Source: Nocardia bhagyanarayanae | GTDB taxonomy: Bacteria > Actinomycetota > Actinomycetes > Mycobacteriales > Mycobacteriaceae | Length of the DNA: 64,000 nucleotides | Reading direction: 5' to 3' | Assembly (NCBI RefSeq): GCF_006716565.1 | Contig: NZ_VFPG01000001.1 | Location: 6,052,457-6,116,456, forward strand | Part shown: one piece after another, positions 9,519-17,847 of the stretch | Numbering within the stretch: the first letter of the stretch is position 1 | How the letters are laid out: each line of letters begins with the position of its first letter | The notes under the pieces: model-generated | What the model saw: the letters and a program-made list of their open reading frames with translations, nothing else | What the model was told of the DNA's origin: nothing | The model's database searches: none | Position numbers and translations under genes: made by a program

Positions 9519-10274
9519 ATGGGTGCGGAACCGGCCCCGGTGCGGCAGCTGCGCGCCGATCAGGCGCGCCGCGTCGCCGACGTGCTGCGCCACCAGATCC
9601 ACGCGGGCGCGTTCGACGAGGTGCTGCCCACCGAACAGCAGCTCGCCACGGAACACTCCGCGTCGCGCAACACGGTGCGCGAGGCCCTTGCCCTGCTCAA
9701 GGACGAGGGCCTCATCGACCGCGCCCCCAAAGTCGGCACCCGGGTCGGGAACCGCAAGTACGACCACGGCCTCGACGAACTGCTGGGTCTTCAGGAGACC
9801 CTCAAAGGCCACGGCACGGTGCGCAACGAAGTGCGCACCGCCCAGCACATCACCGCGCCGCCCGCGGTCGCCCGCAGGCTCGGTCTCGAACCAGGCGAGC
9901 GAGTCGTCTATCTGGAGCGGCTGCGCTACCTCGCGGAACGGCCGCTGAGCCTGGACCTGACCTACCTGGTCCCCGACATCGGCGCGGAAGTGCTCGCCAA
10001 CGACCTCGAGAACACCGACATCTTCGTGCTGCTCGAGAAGATCAGCGGCCGCTCGCTCGGCCGCGCCGATCTGGCGCTGGAGGCGATCGCCGCCGACCCG
10101 CACACCGCGTCCACGCTCGACACTCCCGACGGCGCCCCCCTGCTGATGCTGGAGCGGCTGACCCGCCTCGACGACGGCAGGCCGGTCGACCTGGAGTACA
10201 TCCGCATGCGCGGCGACCGAATCACCATGCGCGGCAGCCTGTCCCGCGGTACACCCGAATGGAAGGTCCGATAG
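9519..10274 (+). CDS. GntR-family regulator with UTRA domain
   Basis: A 251-aa HutC-type regulator: N-terminal winged helix (LPTEQQLATEHSASRNTVREALALLKDEGLIDRAPKVGTRV) and C-terminal UTRA ligand-binding domain (GLEPGERVVYLERLRYL through LLMLERLTRL). I chose the ATG at 9519 because GAGAGG at 9505-9510 lies 8 bases ahead; an in-frame GTG at 9489 would add ten residues. It is the first gene of the ferredoxin/ABC/flavoprotein block: its stop is directly followed by the ferredoxin ATG with no gap, so it probably controls that operon autogenously. Confidence 0.9.
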   Translation: MGAEPAPVRQLRADQARRVADVLRHQIHAGAFDEVLPTEQQLATEHSASRNTVREALALLKDEGLIDRAPKVGTRVGNRKYDHGLDELLGLQETLKGHGTVRNEVRTAQHITAPPAVARRLGLEPGERVVYLERLRYLAERPLSLDLTYLVPDIGAEVLANDLENTDIFVLLEKISGRSLGRADLALEAIAADPHTASTLDTPDGAPLLMLERLTRLDDGRPVDLEYIRMRGDRITMRGSLSRGTPEWKVR

Positions 10275-10502
10275 ATGGCACTCGTCGATCAGCGCGCCGA
10301 CATCCCCGTCACCATCGATGAATCGCTGTGCATCCAGGGCTGCACGCTGTGCGTGGAGATCTGCCCGCTCGACTCCCTGGCGATCAACCCCGACAACGGC
10401 AAGGCCTACATGCACGTGGACGAGTGCTGGTACTGCGGCCCGTGCGCGGCCCGATGCCCGACCGGCGCGGTCACCGTCAACATGCCCTATCTGCTCCGCT
10501 GA
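10275..10502 (+). CDS. Small ferredoxin with two [4Fe-4S] motifs (AprB-like position)
   Basis: A 75-aa electron carrier. The first cluster motif uses C19, C23, C26, C30-P and the second C51, C54, C57, C61-P, so eight cysteines for two [4Fe-4S] clusters. It is shorter than AprB of dissimilatory APS reductase (about 150 aa) and lacks that protein's C-terminal tail. It starts with the base after the GntR stop, and the gene for the AprA/FrdA-like flavoprotein is last in the same run, so these two are likely the electron-transfer pair. It is predicted to be cytoplasmic. Confidence 0.93.
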   Translation: MALVDQRADIPVTIDESLCIQGCTLCVEICPLDSLAINPDNGKAYMHVDECWYCGPCAARCPTGAVTVNMPYLLR

Positions 10503-10514
10503 TCTGGAAGTCTC

Positions 10515-11942
10515 ATGAAAGCACGTCTCGTTCCCGTCCTGCTCGCCGCCGCACTCGCCGCCGCGGGCTGCTCACTGGAGAACTCGAACGACACCCCGGC
10601 GGGCACCGTCAAGGTCGTCGTCGGCTACCAGTCCAAGACCATCAACACCGTCACCGCGGGCACGCTGCTGCGCGCCCAGGGCTATCTGGAACAGCGGCTG
10701 CGCAAGATCACCGACAGCGGCGGAGCGAAATACCAGGTGGAGTGGCAGGACTACGACACCGGCGCGCCGATCACCGCGCAGATGGTCGCCGAGAAGATCG
10801 ACATCGGGTCGATGGGCGATTATCCGTTGCTGATCAACGGTTCTCGCACCCAGGCCAACGAACGTGCCAAGACCGCGCTCGTGTCGGTCACCGGGTACAA
10901 CCCCAAGGGCGCGCTGAACATGGTTGTGGTGCCCAATGATTCGCCCGCAGGCGCGATCACCGATCTGGCCGGGCAGAAGATCTCGGCCAGCGTCGGCTCG
11001 GCGGGCCACGGCACGCTCGTGCAGGCGCTGTCGCGGGCGGGCATCGATCCGGCCAAGGGCGTCGAGGTGCTCAACCAGCAGCCGCAGGTCGGCGCGACCG
11101 CGCTGGAGTCGCATCAGGTCGGCGCGCTGTCGCAATTCGTCGCCTGGCCAGGGCTGCTCGTCTTCCAGAACAAGGCCAAGCTGCTCTACGACGGCGCCGA
11201 ACTGAACGTGCCCACCTTCCACGGCGTCGTCGCACGCCGCTCGTACGCCGCCGACCATCCCGAGGTGCTCCAGGCTTTCCTCGCCGCGCAGCTCGATGCC
11301 ACGAAGTTCCTGAACGAGCGTCCCTTCGAGGCGGCCAGGATCGTCGCGGACGGCTCCGGTCTGCCGCAGGAAGTCGTGTATCTCTACAACGGCCCGGGCG
11401 GCACCCATTTCGACACCACGCTCAAGCCGAGCCTCATCGCCGCACTGAAAGGCGATGTGCCGTACCTGAAGTCGATCGGCGACTTCGCGGAGCTGAACGT
11501 CGACGGATTCGTCGACGACGCGCCGCTGCGCAAGACCTTCGCCGAGACGGGACAGGGCGACTACGACCGGGCTTTGGCCACGACCGCCAACCCGAGCGCG
11601 ATCACCGGCAACGACCCGGTCTGCGGCACCGCGGTCGCCGACCCGGCGCTGGCCGGTGAGCTGTGGGTGGACGGCGCCGACCGGCCGCAGCCCGCGGCCG
11701 ACCCCACCTGCCTGCTGCGCGCCGTGCAGGCCGCCAAGGCCCAGGGCAAGGTGATCCGCGCGGTCTACGTGCCCGACGCCGAGCTCGGCACCCGCTGGTT
11801 CGCCGACAAGGCGGTGTGGCTGCGCGACGGCGTGAAGTACCTGCCCTTCACCACGCAAGGCGCCGCGCAGCGCTACCGACAAGCCCATCCCGCCGCCACG
11901 CCGGTCTCCTACGACCAGGCCGTTACGGAAGTCCGCGGATGA
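10515..11942 (+). CDS. SsuA/TauA-type substrate-binding lipoprotein with C-terminal NosL-like domain
   Basis: Surface lipoprotein of 475 aa. The signal peptide ends in a lipobox (LAAALAAAGC). Residues about 30-340 have the nitrate/sulfonate/taurine binding-protein fold (VVVGYQSKTINTVTAG, IDIGSMGDYPLLIN, ISASVGSAGHGTLVQAL). Residues about 366-475 are extra. They begin DPVCGTAV and contain AVYVPD, a W-A-KA pattern and PFTTQGAAQRYRQAHP, which align by eye with the C-terminal half of NosL, the copper chaperone of nitrous oxide reductase. The Met of the NosL CGM motif is Thr here. The permease ATG overlaps the stop (ATGA). The ligand is unknown; a sulfonate or other small anion is the family expectation. 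Confidence 0.88.
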   Translation: MKARLVPVLLAAALAAAGCSLENSNDTPAGTVKVVVGYQSKTINTVTAGTLLRAQGYLEQRLRKITDSGGAKYQVEWQDYDTGAPITAQMVAEKIDIGSMGDYPLLINGSRTQANERAKTALVSVTGYNPKGALNMVVVPNDSPAGAITDLAGQKISASVGSAGHGTLVQALSRAGIDPAKGVEVLNQQPQVGATALESHQVGALSQFVAWPGLLVFQNKAKLLYDGAELNVPTFHGVVARRSYAADHPEVLQAFLAAQLDATKFLNERPFEAARIVADGSGLPQEVVYLYNGPGGTHFDTTLKPSLIAALKGDVPYLKSIGDFAELNVDGFVDDAPLRKTFAETGQGDYDRALATTANPSAITGNDPVCGTAVADPALAGELWVDGADRPQPAADPTCLLRAVQAAKAQGKVIRAVYVPDAELGTRWFADKAVWLRDGVKYLPFTTQGAAQRYRQAHPAATPVSYDQAVTEVRG

Positions 11943-12772
11943 ACGCCGTGGCCGTCGCCGCGGTCGCCGAGGAGGCGACCGCGAAGGGGCGCGGCGCTTC
12001 CGAGTGGGGTTCGCGGACCGTCCGCGTCGCCTCGGTGCTCGCGGCGGTCGGGTTGTGGCAGCTGCTCACCGTCAACGACGTCCGGGCGGGGCTGCGCTTC
12101 GACTCGCTGCCGACCGTGACCGAGATCGTCGCGGAGTTCGGCGAGCACCTGGGCAAGGACCAGTACTACCTGGACATCGCCCAGTCGCTGATCCGCATCG
12201 TCACCGGTTTCGGGCTCGCCGCGGTGGTCGGCGTGCTCGCGGGCATCGGGCTCGGGCGTTCCCGGCTGCTGGCCGACGTCTTCGGCACGCTCACCGAGCT
12301 GGTCCGCCCGATCCCGGCGATCGCGCTGGTGCCGGTGGCGATCCTGCTGTTCCCCAGCGACGAGTCCGGCATCGTCTTCATCACCTTCACCGCGTCGCTG
12401 TTCCCCGTCCTGGTGAGCACCCGGCACGCGGTGCGCGCGCTGCCGACGATCTGGGAGGACGCCGTGCGCACGCTCGGCGCCTCGCGGCGAGATGTATTGG
12501 TGCGAGTGGTTTTTCCCGGCATCCTGCCCGGTGTGTTCAGCGGTCTTTCGGTCGGCATGGGCGTCGCCTGGATCTGCCTCATCTCCGCGGAGATGATCTC
12601 CGGGCGGCTCGGCGTCGGCTACCGGACCTGGCAGGCCTACACCATCGTCGACTATCCGGCGGTCTTCGTCGGCATGATCACCATCGGCGTGCTCGGGTTC
12701 GCCACCTCCGGCCTCGTCGAGCTGGCCGGTCGCCGGATCACCCGCTGGCTGCCCAGGGAGGTTGCGGAATGA
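11939..12772 (+). CDS. ABC transporter permease, SsuC/TauC type
   Basis: Inner-membrane permease of 277 aa with about six hydrophobic segments. The cytoplasmic EAA loop is seen as WEDAVRTLGASRRDVLVRVVFPGILPGVFSGLSVG, as in the nitrate/sulfonate/taurine permeases. The ATG at 11939 overlaps the binding-protein stop and its own TGA overlaps the ATPase ATG, so binding protein, permease and ATPase are made as a coupled set. About 40 residues of N-terminal sequence precede the first membrane segment. Confidence 0.93.
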   Translation: MNAVAVAAVAEEATAKGRGASEWGSRTVRVASVLAAVGLWQLLTVNDVRAGLRFDSLPTVTEIVAEFGEHLGKDQYYLDIAQSLIRIVTGFGLAAVVGVLAGIGLGRSRLLADVFGTLTELVRPIPAIALVPVAILLFPSDESGIVFITFTASLFPVLVSTRHAVRALPTIWEDAVRTLGASRRDVLVRVVFPGILPGVFSGLSVGMGVAWICLISAEMISGRLGVGYRTWQAYTIVDYPAVFVGMITIGVLGFATSGLVELAGRRITRWLPREVAE

Positions 12773-13533
12773 CCGCCACGACAACAGCTCCCGCCGCACC
12801 CGCCACCGCGGGCATGCGGCTCACCCTCGACGGCGTGCGGATCGCCTACGGCTCGCGCACCGTCGTCGACCGGCTCGACTTGGACATCGCCGCGGGCGAA
12901 ATCCTGGTCGTGGTAGGCAAATCCGGCTGCGGCAAGTCGACGCTGCTGCGCGCCATCGCCGGACTGCGCAGTCCTGACGCCGGATCGGTGCGCGCGGACG
13001 GGTCCACGGTCACCGGGCCGTCGGCCGACCGCGCCCTGGTGTTCCAGGACGACGCGCTGCTGCCGTGGCGCACCGCACGACAGAACATCGAACTCGCACT
13101 GCACCTGCGCGGCACGCCCCGCGCCGAACGCAAAGCCCTCGCCCAGCGCTGGGTCGCCGAGGTCGGCCTGACCGGCTACGCCGACTACTTGCCGCGCGAC
13201 CTCTCCGGTGGCATGCGGCAGCGAGTTCAGCTGGCGCGCAGCCTCGCCGGAGCCCCGCGGGCCGTGCTGATGGACGAGCCGTTCGGCGCGCTGGACACCC
13301 AGACCAGGGCCACCATGCAGCGGCTGCTCATCGACACCTGGCGCGCCCATCCCACCACCATCGTCTTCGTCACCCACGACCTCGACGAGGCCCTGCTGCT
13401 CGGCGACCGCATCGCCGTGCTCGGCAGGCACGACGAGCGTTCCGCCGCGTTGCGCGCCGTCGTCGAGGTCCCCGCTCCGCGCCAGTCGGTGGACCGGCAG
13501 GCCGTGCGGAACGAGATCCTGGAGAAACTGTGA
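12769..13533 (+). CDS. ABC transporter ATPase, SsuB/TauB type
   Basis: A 254-aa ATP-binding subunit. Walker A GKSGCGKST is at residues 50-58, the Q-loop is VFQDDALLPWRT, the signature is LSGGMRQR, Walker B is AVLMDEPFGALD and the switch His is in VTHDLDEA. The QDDALLPWRT wording is typical of nitrate/sulfonate/taurine importers. The ATG overlaps the permease stop, and the TGA overlaps the GTG of the flavoprotein gene, so a redox enzyme is translated as part of the transporter operon. Confidence 0.95.
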   Translation: MTATTTAPAAPATAGMRLTLDGVRIAYGSRTVVDRLDLDIAAGEILVVVGKSGCGKSTLLRAIAGLRSPDAGSVRADGSTVTGPSADRALVFQDDALLPWRTARQNIELALHLRGTPRAERKALAQRWVAEVGLTGYADYLPRDLSGGMRQRVQLARSLAGAPRAVLMDEPFGALDTQTRATMQRLLIDTWRAHPTTIVFVTHDLDEALLLGDRIAVLGRHDERSAALRAVVEVPAPRQSVDRQAVRNEILEKL

Positions 13534-16208
13534 AGATTCCCGAGCTGTCCGAACGGATCCGGCTCGACTGCGACGTGCTGGTGATCGGCGGCGGCACCGC
13601 AGGCACCATGGCCGCGCTGACCGCCGCCGAACACGGCGCGAACGTGCTGCTGCTGGAGAAGGCGCACGTGCGCCATTCCGGCGCGCTGGCCATGGGTATG
13701 GACGGCGTCAACAACGCGGTCATCCCAGGCAAGGCGACGCCGGAGGACTACGTCGCCGAGATCACCAGGGCCAACGACGGAATCGTCGACCAGCGCACCG
13801 TCTACCAGACCGCGACCCGCGGCTTCGCGATGGTGCAGCGGCTCGAGCGCTACGGCGTGAAGTTCGAGAAGGACGAATACGGCGAGTACGCGGTGCGCCG
13901 GGTGCACCGCTCCGGCTCGTACGTGCTGCCGATGCCGGAGGGCAAGGACGTCAAGAAGGCGCTGTATCGCGTGCTGCGCCAACGCAAGATGCGCGAGCGG
14001 ATCCGGATCGAGAACCGGCTCATGCCCGTTCGGGTGCTGACCGCGAACGGTCGCGCCGTCGGCGCCGCGGCCTTGAACACCCGCACCGGCGAATTCGTCG
14101 CGGTCGGCGCCAAAGCGGTGATCCTGGCGACCGGGCCGTGTGGACGCCTCGGGCTGCCCGCCAGCGGCTACCTGTACGGCACCTACGAGAACCCGACCAA
14201 CGCCGGCGACGGCTACGCGATGGCCTACCACGCGGGCGCGGAGCTCTCCGGCATCGAGTGCTTCCAGATCAACCCGCTCATCAAGGATTACAACGGACCG
14301 GCCTGCGCCTACGTCGCCAACCCGTTCGGCGGCTACCAGGTCAACGCCGAAGGCGAGCGGTTCGTGGACTCCGACTACTGGTCGGGTCAGATGATGGCGG
14401 AGGTCAAGCGCGAGATCGAATCCGCGCGCGGGCCGATCTATCTGAAGGTCTCGCACCTGCCCGACGAGACGCTGTCCACGCTCGAGGGCATCCTGCACAC
14501 CACCGAACGCCCCACCCGCGGCACCTTCCACGCCAATCGCGGCCACGACTACCGCACCCACGACATCGAGATGCACATCTCCGAGATCGGTTTGTGCAGT
14601 GGGCATTCCGCTTCCGGCGTCTGGGTGGACGAGCACGCGCGCACCACCGTGTCCGGTCTGTACGCGGCGGGCGATCTGGCCTGTGTGCCGCACAACTACA
14701 TGATCGGCGCGTTCGTCTACGGCGATCTGGCGGGCGCGCACGCCGCCTCGACGCTCGCGGAACTTCACGCGCCGCAGGAACTTCCCGAGGATCAGCTGAC
14801 CGCCGCGCACGAGCTCGTCTACCGGCCGCTGCGCCAGCCGGACGGGCCGCCACAGCCGCAGGTCGAATACAAGCTGCGCCGTTTCGTGAACGACTATGTG
14901 GCGCCGCCGAAGACGGCCACCAAACTGTCCATCGCGGTGGAGACGTTCGAGCGGATGCGCGCGGAGGTCGAGGGCATCGGGGCGCGCACCCCGCACGAGC
15001 TGATGCGCGCGGTGGAGGTGTCGTTCATCAGGGACTGCGCGGAGATGGCGGCGCGCAGTTCGCTGACCCGCACCGAATCCCGGTGGGGCCTCTATCACGA
15101 GCGCGCCGATCTGCCCGAGCGCGACGACAACGCCTGGCGTTACCACCTGAACCTGCGCAAGGACGCGAACGGCGAGATGGAGTTCCTGAAGCGGCCGGTC
15201 GCGCCGTATCTGGTGCCGGTGCCCGGGCTGGACGACGTGCCCTCCGTCGATCCCACCGTCGTCGCGGTCGAACAGCCCGAGCTACGATCGGGAAGGCCGC
15301 CCCAGCGCGGGGATACGGTGGTTGTCGCTTCGTCGCCCGCCACTCCCCCTTCGCCCCGGCTGGTCACCCTTCTCGCCTTGGATTCGCCTACGGTGCACGA
15401 TCTTTCGAGCTATCTCGCCGACGCCGACGCGGGTGTGCGGGCGGCAGCGATCTCAGTGCTCACCGAGCACACGCCGGACGGATTCGCGACCGCCCTCGCC
15501 GACGCGCTCGGTGACACGGCCGCGTCGGTTCGGCGCGTGGCCGCCGAAAGCCTGCGGGAACTGGTGGAGGTGCTGCCCGATGCGGCCGGACTGCCCGAGC
15601 ACCTGAACTCCGCCGACCCGCTGGTGCGCGCCACCGTCGTCGACCTGCTGCGCGCGCTGCGCGCAGGCAGCGCGGCGCAGTTCGGCGTGGCGTCCTCCGA
15701 CGCGGACCACCGGGTGCGCATCGAGGCGGTGCGCGCGCTGGTCTCGCTCGACGATCGCCCCGGAGTCGCCGCGTTGGCCGACGATCCGAACCGCGAGGTG
15801 CGGATCGCGGTCGCCAACGGCTTGGCCGCCATCGGCGACGGCGGCGTCGACGTCATCCGCGCACTGTCCGCCGACCGCGACCCCCTGGTCCGCGCGGCAG
15901 CGCTCACCGCCTTCGCCGCACTCGGCGCGGACGCCGACGACGCCACGAATCTCGCCGTCGCACTGCGTGATTCGGCCTGGCAGGTGCGAGTCGGCGCGGC
16001 CCGCGGCCTGGCGGGCGCCGCACCCGACCTCGCGGTCCCGCTCCTCACCGAAGCCTTGCTCGACCCGCACCTGGACGTCCGCAAGGCCGCGGTCCTCTCC
16101 CTGACCACATGGCGCGCCGACGAGTCCGCCCGCGACGCACTGAAGCGCGCCATCGACGACACCGACGCCGACGTCCGCGCCTACGCCCGCCGGGCGGTCG
16201 ACGCATGA
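13530..16208 (+). CDS. AprA/fumarate reductase-type flavoprotein fused to C-terminal HEAT repeats
   Basis: An 892-aa protein in two parts. Residues 1 to about 595 are a FAD oxidoreductase of the fumarate reductase/APS reductase alpha-subunit superfamily: GGGTAG at 20-25, HVRHSGALAMG resembling AprA RSGA, ENPTNAGDGYAMAYHAGAEL, and the FAD-closing GLYAAGDLACVPHNYMIGAFVYGDLAGAHA near 377. Residues about 600-892 are alpha-helical HEAT-like repeats with recurring DPxVRxAA signatures. The GTG at 13530 overlaps the ATPase stop (GTGA). The small ferredoxin earlier in the operon is the likely electron partner. An APS or organosulfur reductase role fits the neighbourhood of cysDNCQ but is not shown by any residue I can map. 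Confidence 0.88.
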   Translation: MKIPELSERIRLDCDVLVIGGGTAGTMAALTAAEHGANVLLLEKAHVRHSGALAMGMDGVNNAVIPGKATPEDYVAEITRANDGIVDQRTVYQTATRGFAMVQRLERYGVKFEKDEYGEYAVRRVHRSGSYVLPMPEGKDVKKALYRVLRQRKMRERIRIENRLMPVRVLTANGRAVGAAALNTRTGEFVAVGAKAVILATGPCGRLGLPASGYLYGTYENPTNAGDGYAMAYHAGAELSGIECFQINPLIKDYNGPACAYVANPFGGYQVNAEGERFVDSDYWSGQMMAEVKREIESARGPIYLKVSHLPDETLSTLEGILHTTERPTRGTFHANRGHDYRTHDIEMHISEIGLCSGHSASGVWVDEHARTTVSGLYAAGDLACVPHNYMIGAFVYGDLAGAHAASTLAELHAPQELPEDQLTAAHELVYRPLRQPDGPPQPQVEYKLRRFVNDYVAPPKTATKLSIAVETFERMRAEVEGIGARTPHELMRAVEVSFIRDCAEMAARSSLTRTESRWGLYHERADLPERDDNAWRYHLNLRKDANGEMEFLKRPVAPYLVPVPGLDDVPSVDPTVVAVEQPELRSGRPPQRGDTVVVASSPATPPSPRLVTLLALDSPTVHDLSSYLADADAGVRAAAISVLTEHTPDGFATALADALGDTAASVRRVAAESLRELVEVLPDAAGLPEHLNSADPLVRATVVDLLRALRAGSAAQFGVASSDADHRVRIEAVRALVSLDDRPGVAALADDPNREVRIAVANGLAAIGDGGVDVIRALSADRDPLVRAAALTAFAALGADADDATNLAVALRDSAWQVRVGAARGLAGAAPDLAVPLLTEALLDPHLDVRKAAVLSLTTWRADESARDALKRAIDDTDADVRAYARRAVDA

Positions 16209-16501
16209 TCACCCTCTGTACCCACCGCTCGGCCACCCCTTCCCACCGCCTGCGCGCGATGATGCCGAATGGGCCCCGCCCGACGCTCGGCTCACGTTCC
16301 GGTCCGCGCGCGATGTGGACTGTGACGTGCGCCGAGCGCCGGGCCGGACCACGCCCGTTCCGCCGCCCCGCCGAATAGGCGTCCGTCTGCTCTGTCGGAT
16401 TCGCGCTGGCGCGGTGACCGTTTCGGCGCTGCCGTGACGGCCATCGAAGTGCGGAGATCCGCACGGGTAGGACCACTCGTTGCCGGCGTGGCGATCCCGC
16501 C

Positions 16502-17002
16502 CTACCGCTTGTCGCGTTCGGCGACGACGGTGTCGAGGCGGGCGCCGAGGGCGGCGACTTGGTCGCGTAGAGCGGTCACCGTGTCGAGCGGGTAGCCGAC
16601 CTCTTGCATGACCGCGCCGATCATCTGCCTGGCCTGTTGTTCCAGGGCGAGGCCCGCGGGGGTGGCGCGGAGCTGGACCGCCCGGCGGTCGCGGGAGCTG
16701 CGGACGCTCTCGACCAGGCCGCGGGTCTGCAGTCGCTGCACGAGCGGGGAGACGGTGCCGTAGTCGAGTCGTAGCCGGTCGGCGAGCTGCTTCATCGTGA
16801 TGCCGGGGGTCTCCCAGAGCGCGAGCAGTGTCAGGTACTGCGGATAGGTCACCCGCATGGCGTCCAGGTAGGGCCGGTAGGCCGCGGTCATCGAACGCGA
16901 GGTCGAGTAGAGGGCAAAGCACAGTTGGGCCGCGAGCGAGAGCACGTCTTCGGTGCCCGCGGCGGCGGCCTCGACCGCGCCGGGTTGCGCTTCTTCGGGC
17001 AT
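16502..17002 (-). CDS. ohrR: MarR-family regulator, OhrR-like
   Basis: A 166-aa winged-helix repressor. The N-terminal stretch LCFALYSTSRSMTAAYRP is characteristic of OhrR; its Cys28 corresponds to the peroxide-reactive cysteine of that family. The DNA-recognition part is ITMKQLADRLRLDYGTVSPLVQRL, and SSRDRRAVQL forms the wing. OhrR senses organic hydroperoxides and represses ohr; the Ohr gene here is 6 kb away on the same strand, not adjacent. Thirty-odd acidic and alanine-rich residues before the core are unusual in length. The symbol is by homology. Confidence 0.8.
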   Translation of the reverse strand: MPEEAQPGAVEAAAAGTEDVLSLAAQLCFALYSTSRSMTAAYRPYLDAMRVTYPQYLTLLALWETPGITMKQLADRLRLDYGTVSPLVQRLQTRGLVESVRSSRDRRAVQLRATPAGLALEQQARQMIGAVMQEVGYPLDTVTALRDQVAALGARLDTVVAERDKR

Positions 17003-17285
17003 ATTTGCACTGTACGCATCCCGGCCGCACCGGGCGGGCCCTCGACGCTCTCGATCTCCGTTCGCGGATCGACCGATTCACAACATCTGTGTCATGGGCA
17101 GTGGCAAGGCGGTGTGCGGGCGCGACCTTCCGGTCATCATCGATCAATGGCCGAAGAACGAAGGGGGCGCGCATGTGCGGCGACAAGTTGACAGCGAGCG
17201 CTGTCGCGCGGATCCGGACGGCCGCCGCGGACGGTCGAGCCGACGAAGGCGAGGAAGGCGCGAGCCGAGCCGCGGAGGCCCCCGA

Positions 17286-17847
17286 TCAGCCCTGCCCGAC
17301 TCCCTTGGGCCGAGATCGGTCCATGAAGCCGAACAGGTAACCGGCCACCCTGCGCATCTGGATCTCCTCCGCGCCTTCGGTGATCCGGTATCGGCGGTGG
17401 TGACGGTAGGTGTGCTCGAAGGGCGTGTGCCGGGAGTAGCCCATGCCGCCGTGGATCTGCATGGCGCGGTCGACGGCCTCGCAGCACAGTCTATTCGCCG
17501 CAGTACTGAGCCGCGCCCAAACTCGACGCCGCCTGCCGAATCCGGTTCTCGTTGAAGAAATGCTGCACGACGGCGAGCCCGCGCCCGACCCGTGCTCGGG
17601 TTCGGTGATGCCGGCGCGCCAAATTCACGGATGACGGCCATGCCGAGATTGGTGCCGTCCCGGCCGCCGTATCGGGCGGGAGACGGGTAGCGGAAGTGTC
17701 CGGCGGCGCGGCGATCGCCGTCCGTTCCGGCGGCAAGGCTTCCCATTCGCGGCGCAGGATCCGCGCCACGTTCGCGCCGACCCGTGCCGAATGACGCAGG
17801 CCCTCCGGCAGTTCGGGTGACAACACCCGTTTCGCCGTCACGCTCAC
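17286..17847 (-). pseudogene. Decayed acyl-CoA dehydrogenase with internal deletion and frameshifts
   Basis: Pieces of one acyl-CoA dehydrogenase lie in successive frames on this strand. An N-terminal fragment begins at GTG 17847, overlapping the upstream epimerase stop as GTGA. Then comes PARYGGRDGTNLGMAVIREFG in a second frame, then LAVVQHFFNENRIRQAASSLGAAQY in the first frame, cut by TAG. The C-terminal end AANRLCCEAVDRAMQIHGGMG through ITEGAEEIQMRRVAGYLFGF follows in a third frame and ends at TGA 17286-17288. The join near 17500 has lost roughly 150 residues between the AAQY and CCEAVDRA motifs. No functional enzyme can be made. Confidence 0.8.

Noticed and set aside
16209..16501. Possible small gene between the flavoprotein and OhrR genes
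   Set aside because: Frames here have no ribosome site, are Arg/Pro-rich and show no domain; treated as the gap between convergent genes.
17003..17285. Short plus-strand frames upstream of the OhrR-like gene
   Set aside because: No start signal or recognisable sequence; they overlap the expected regulator promoter.
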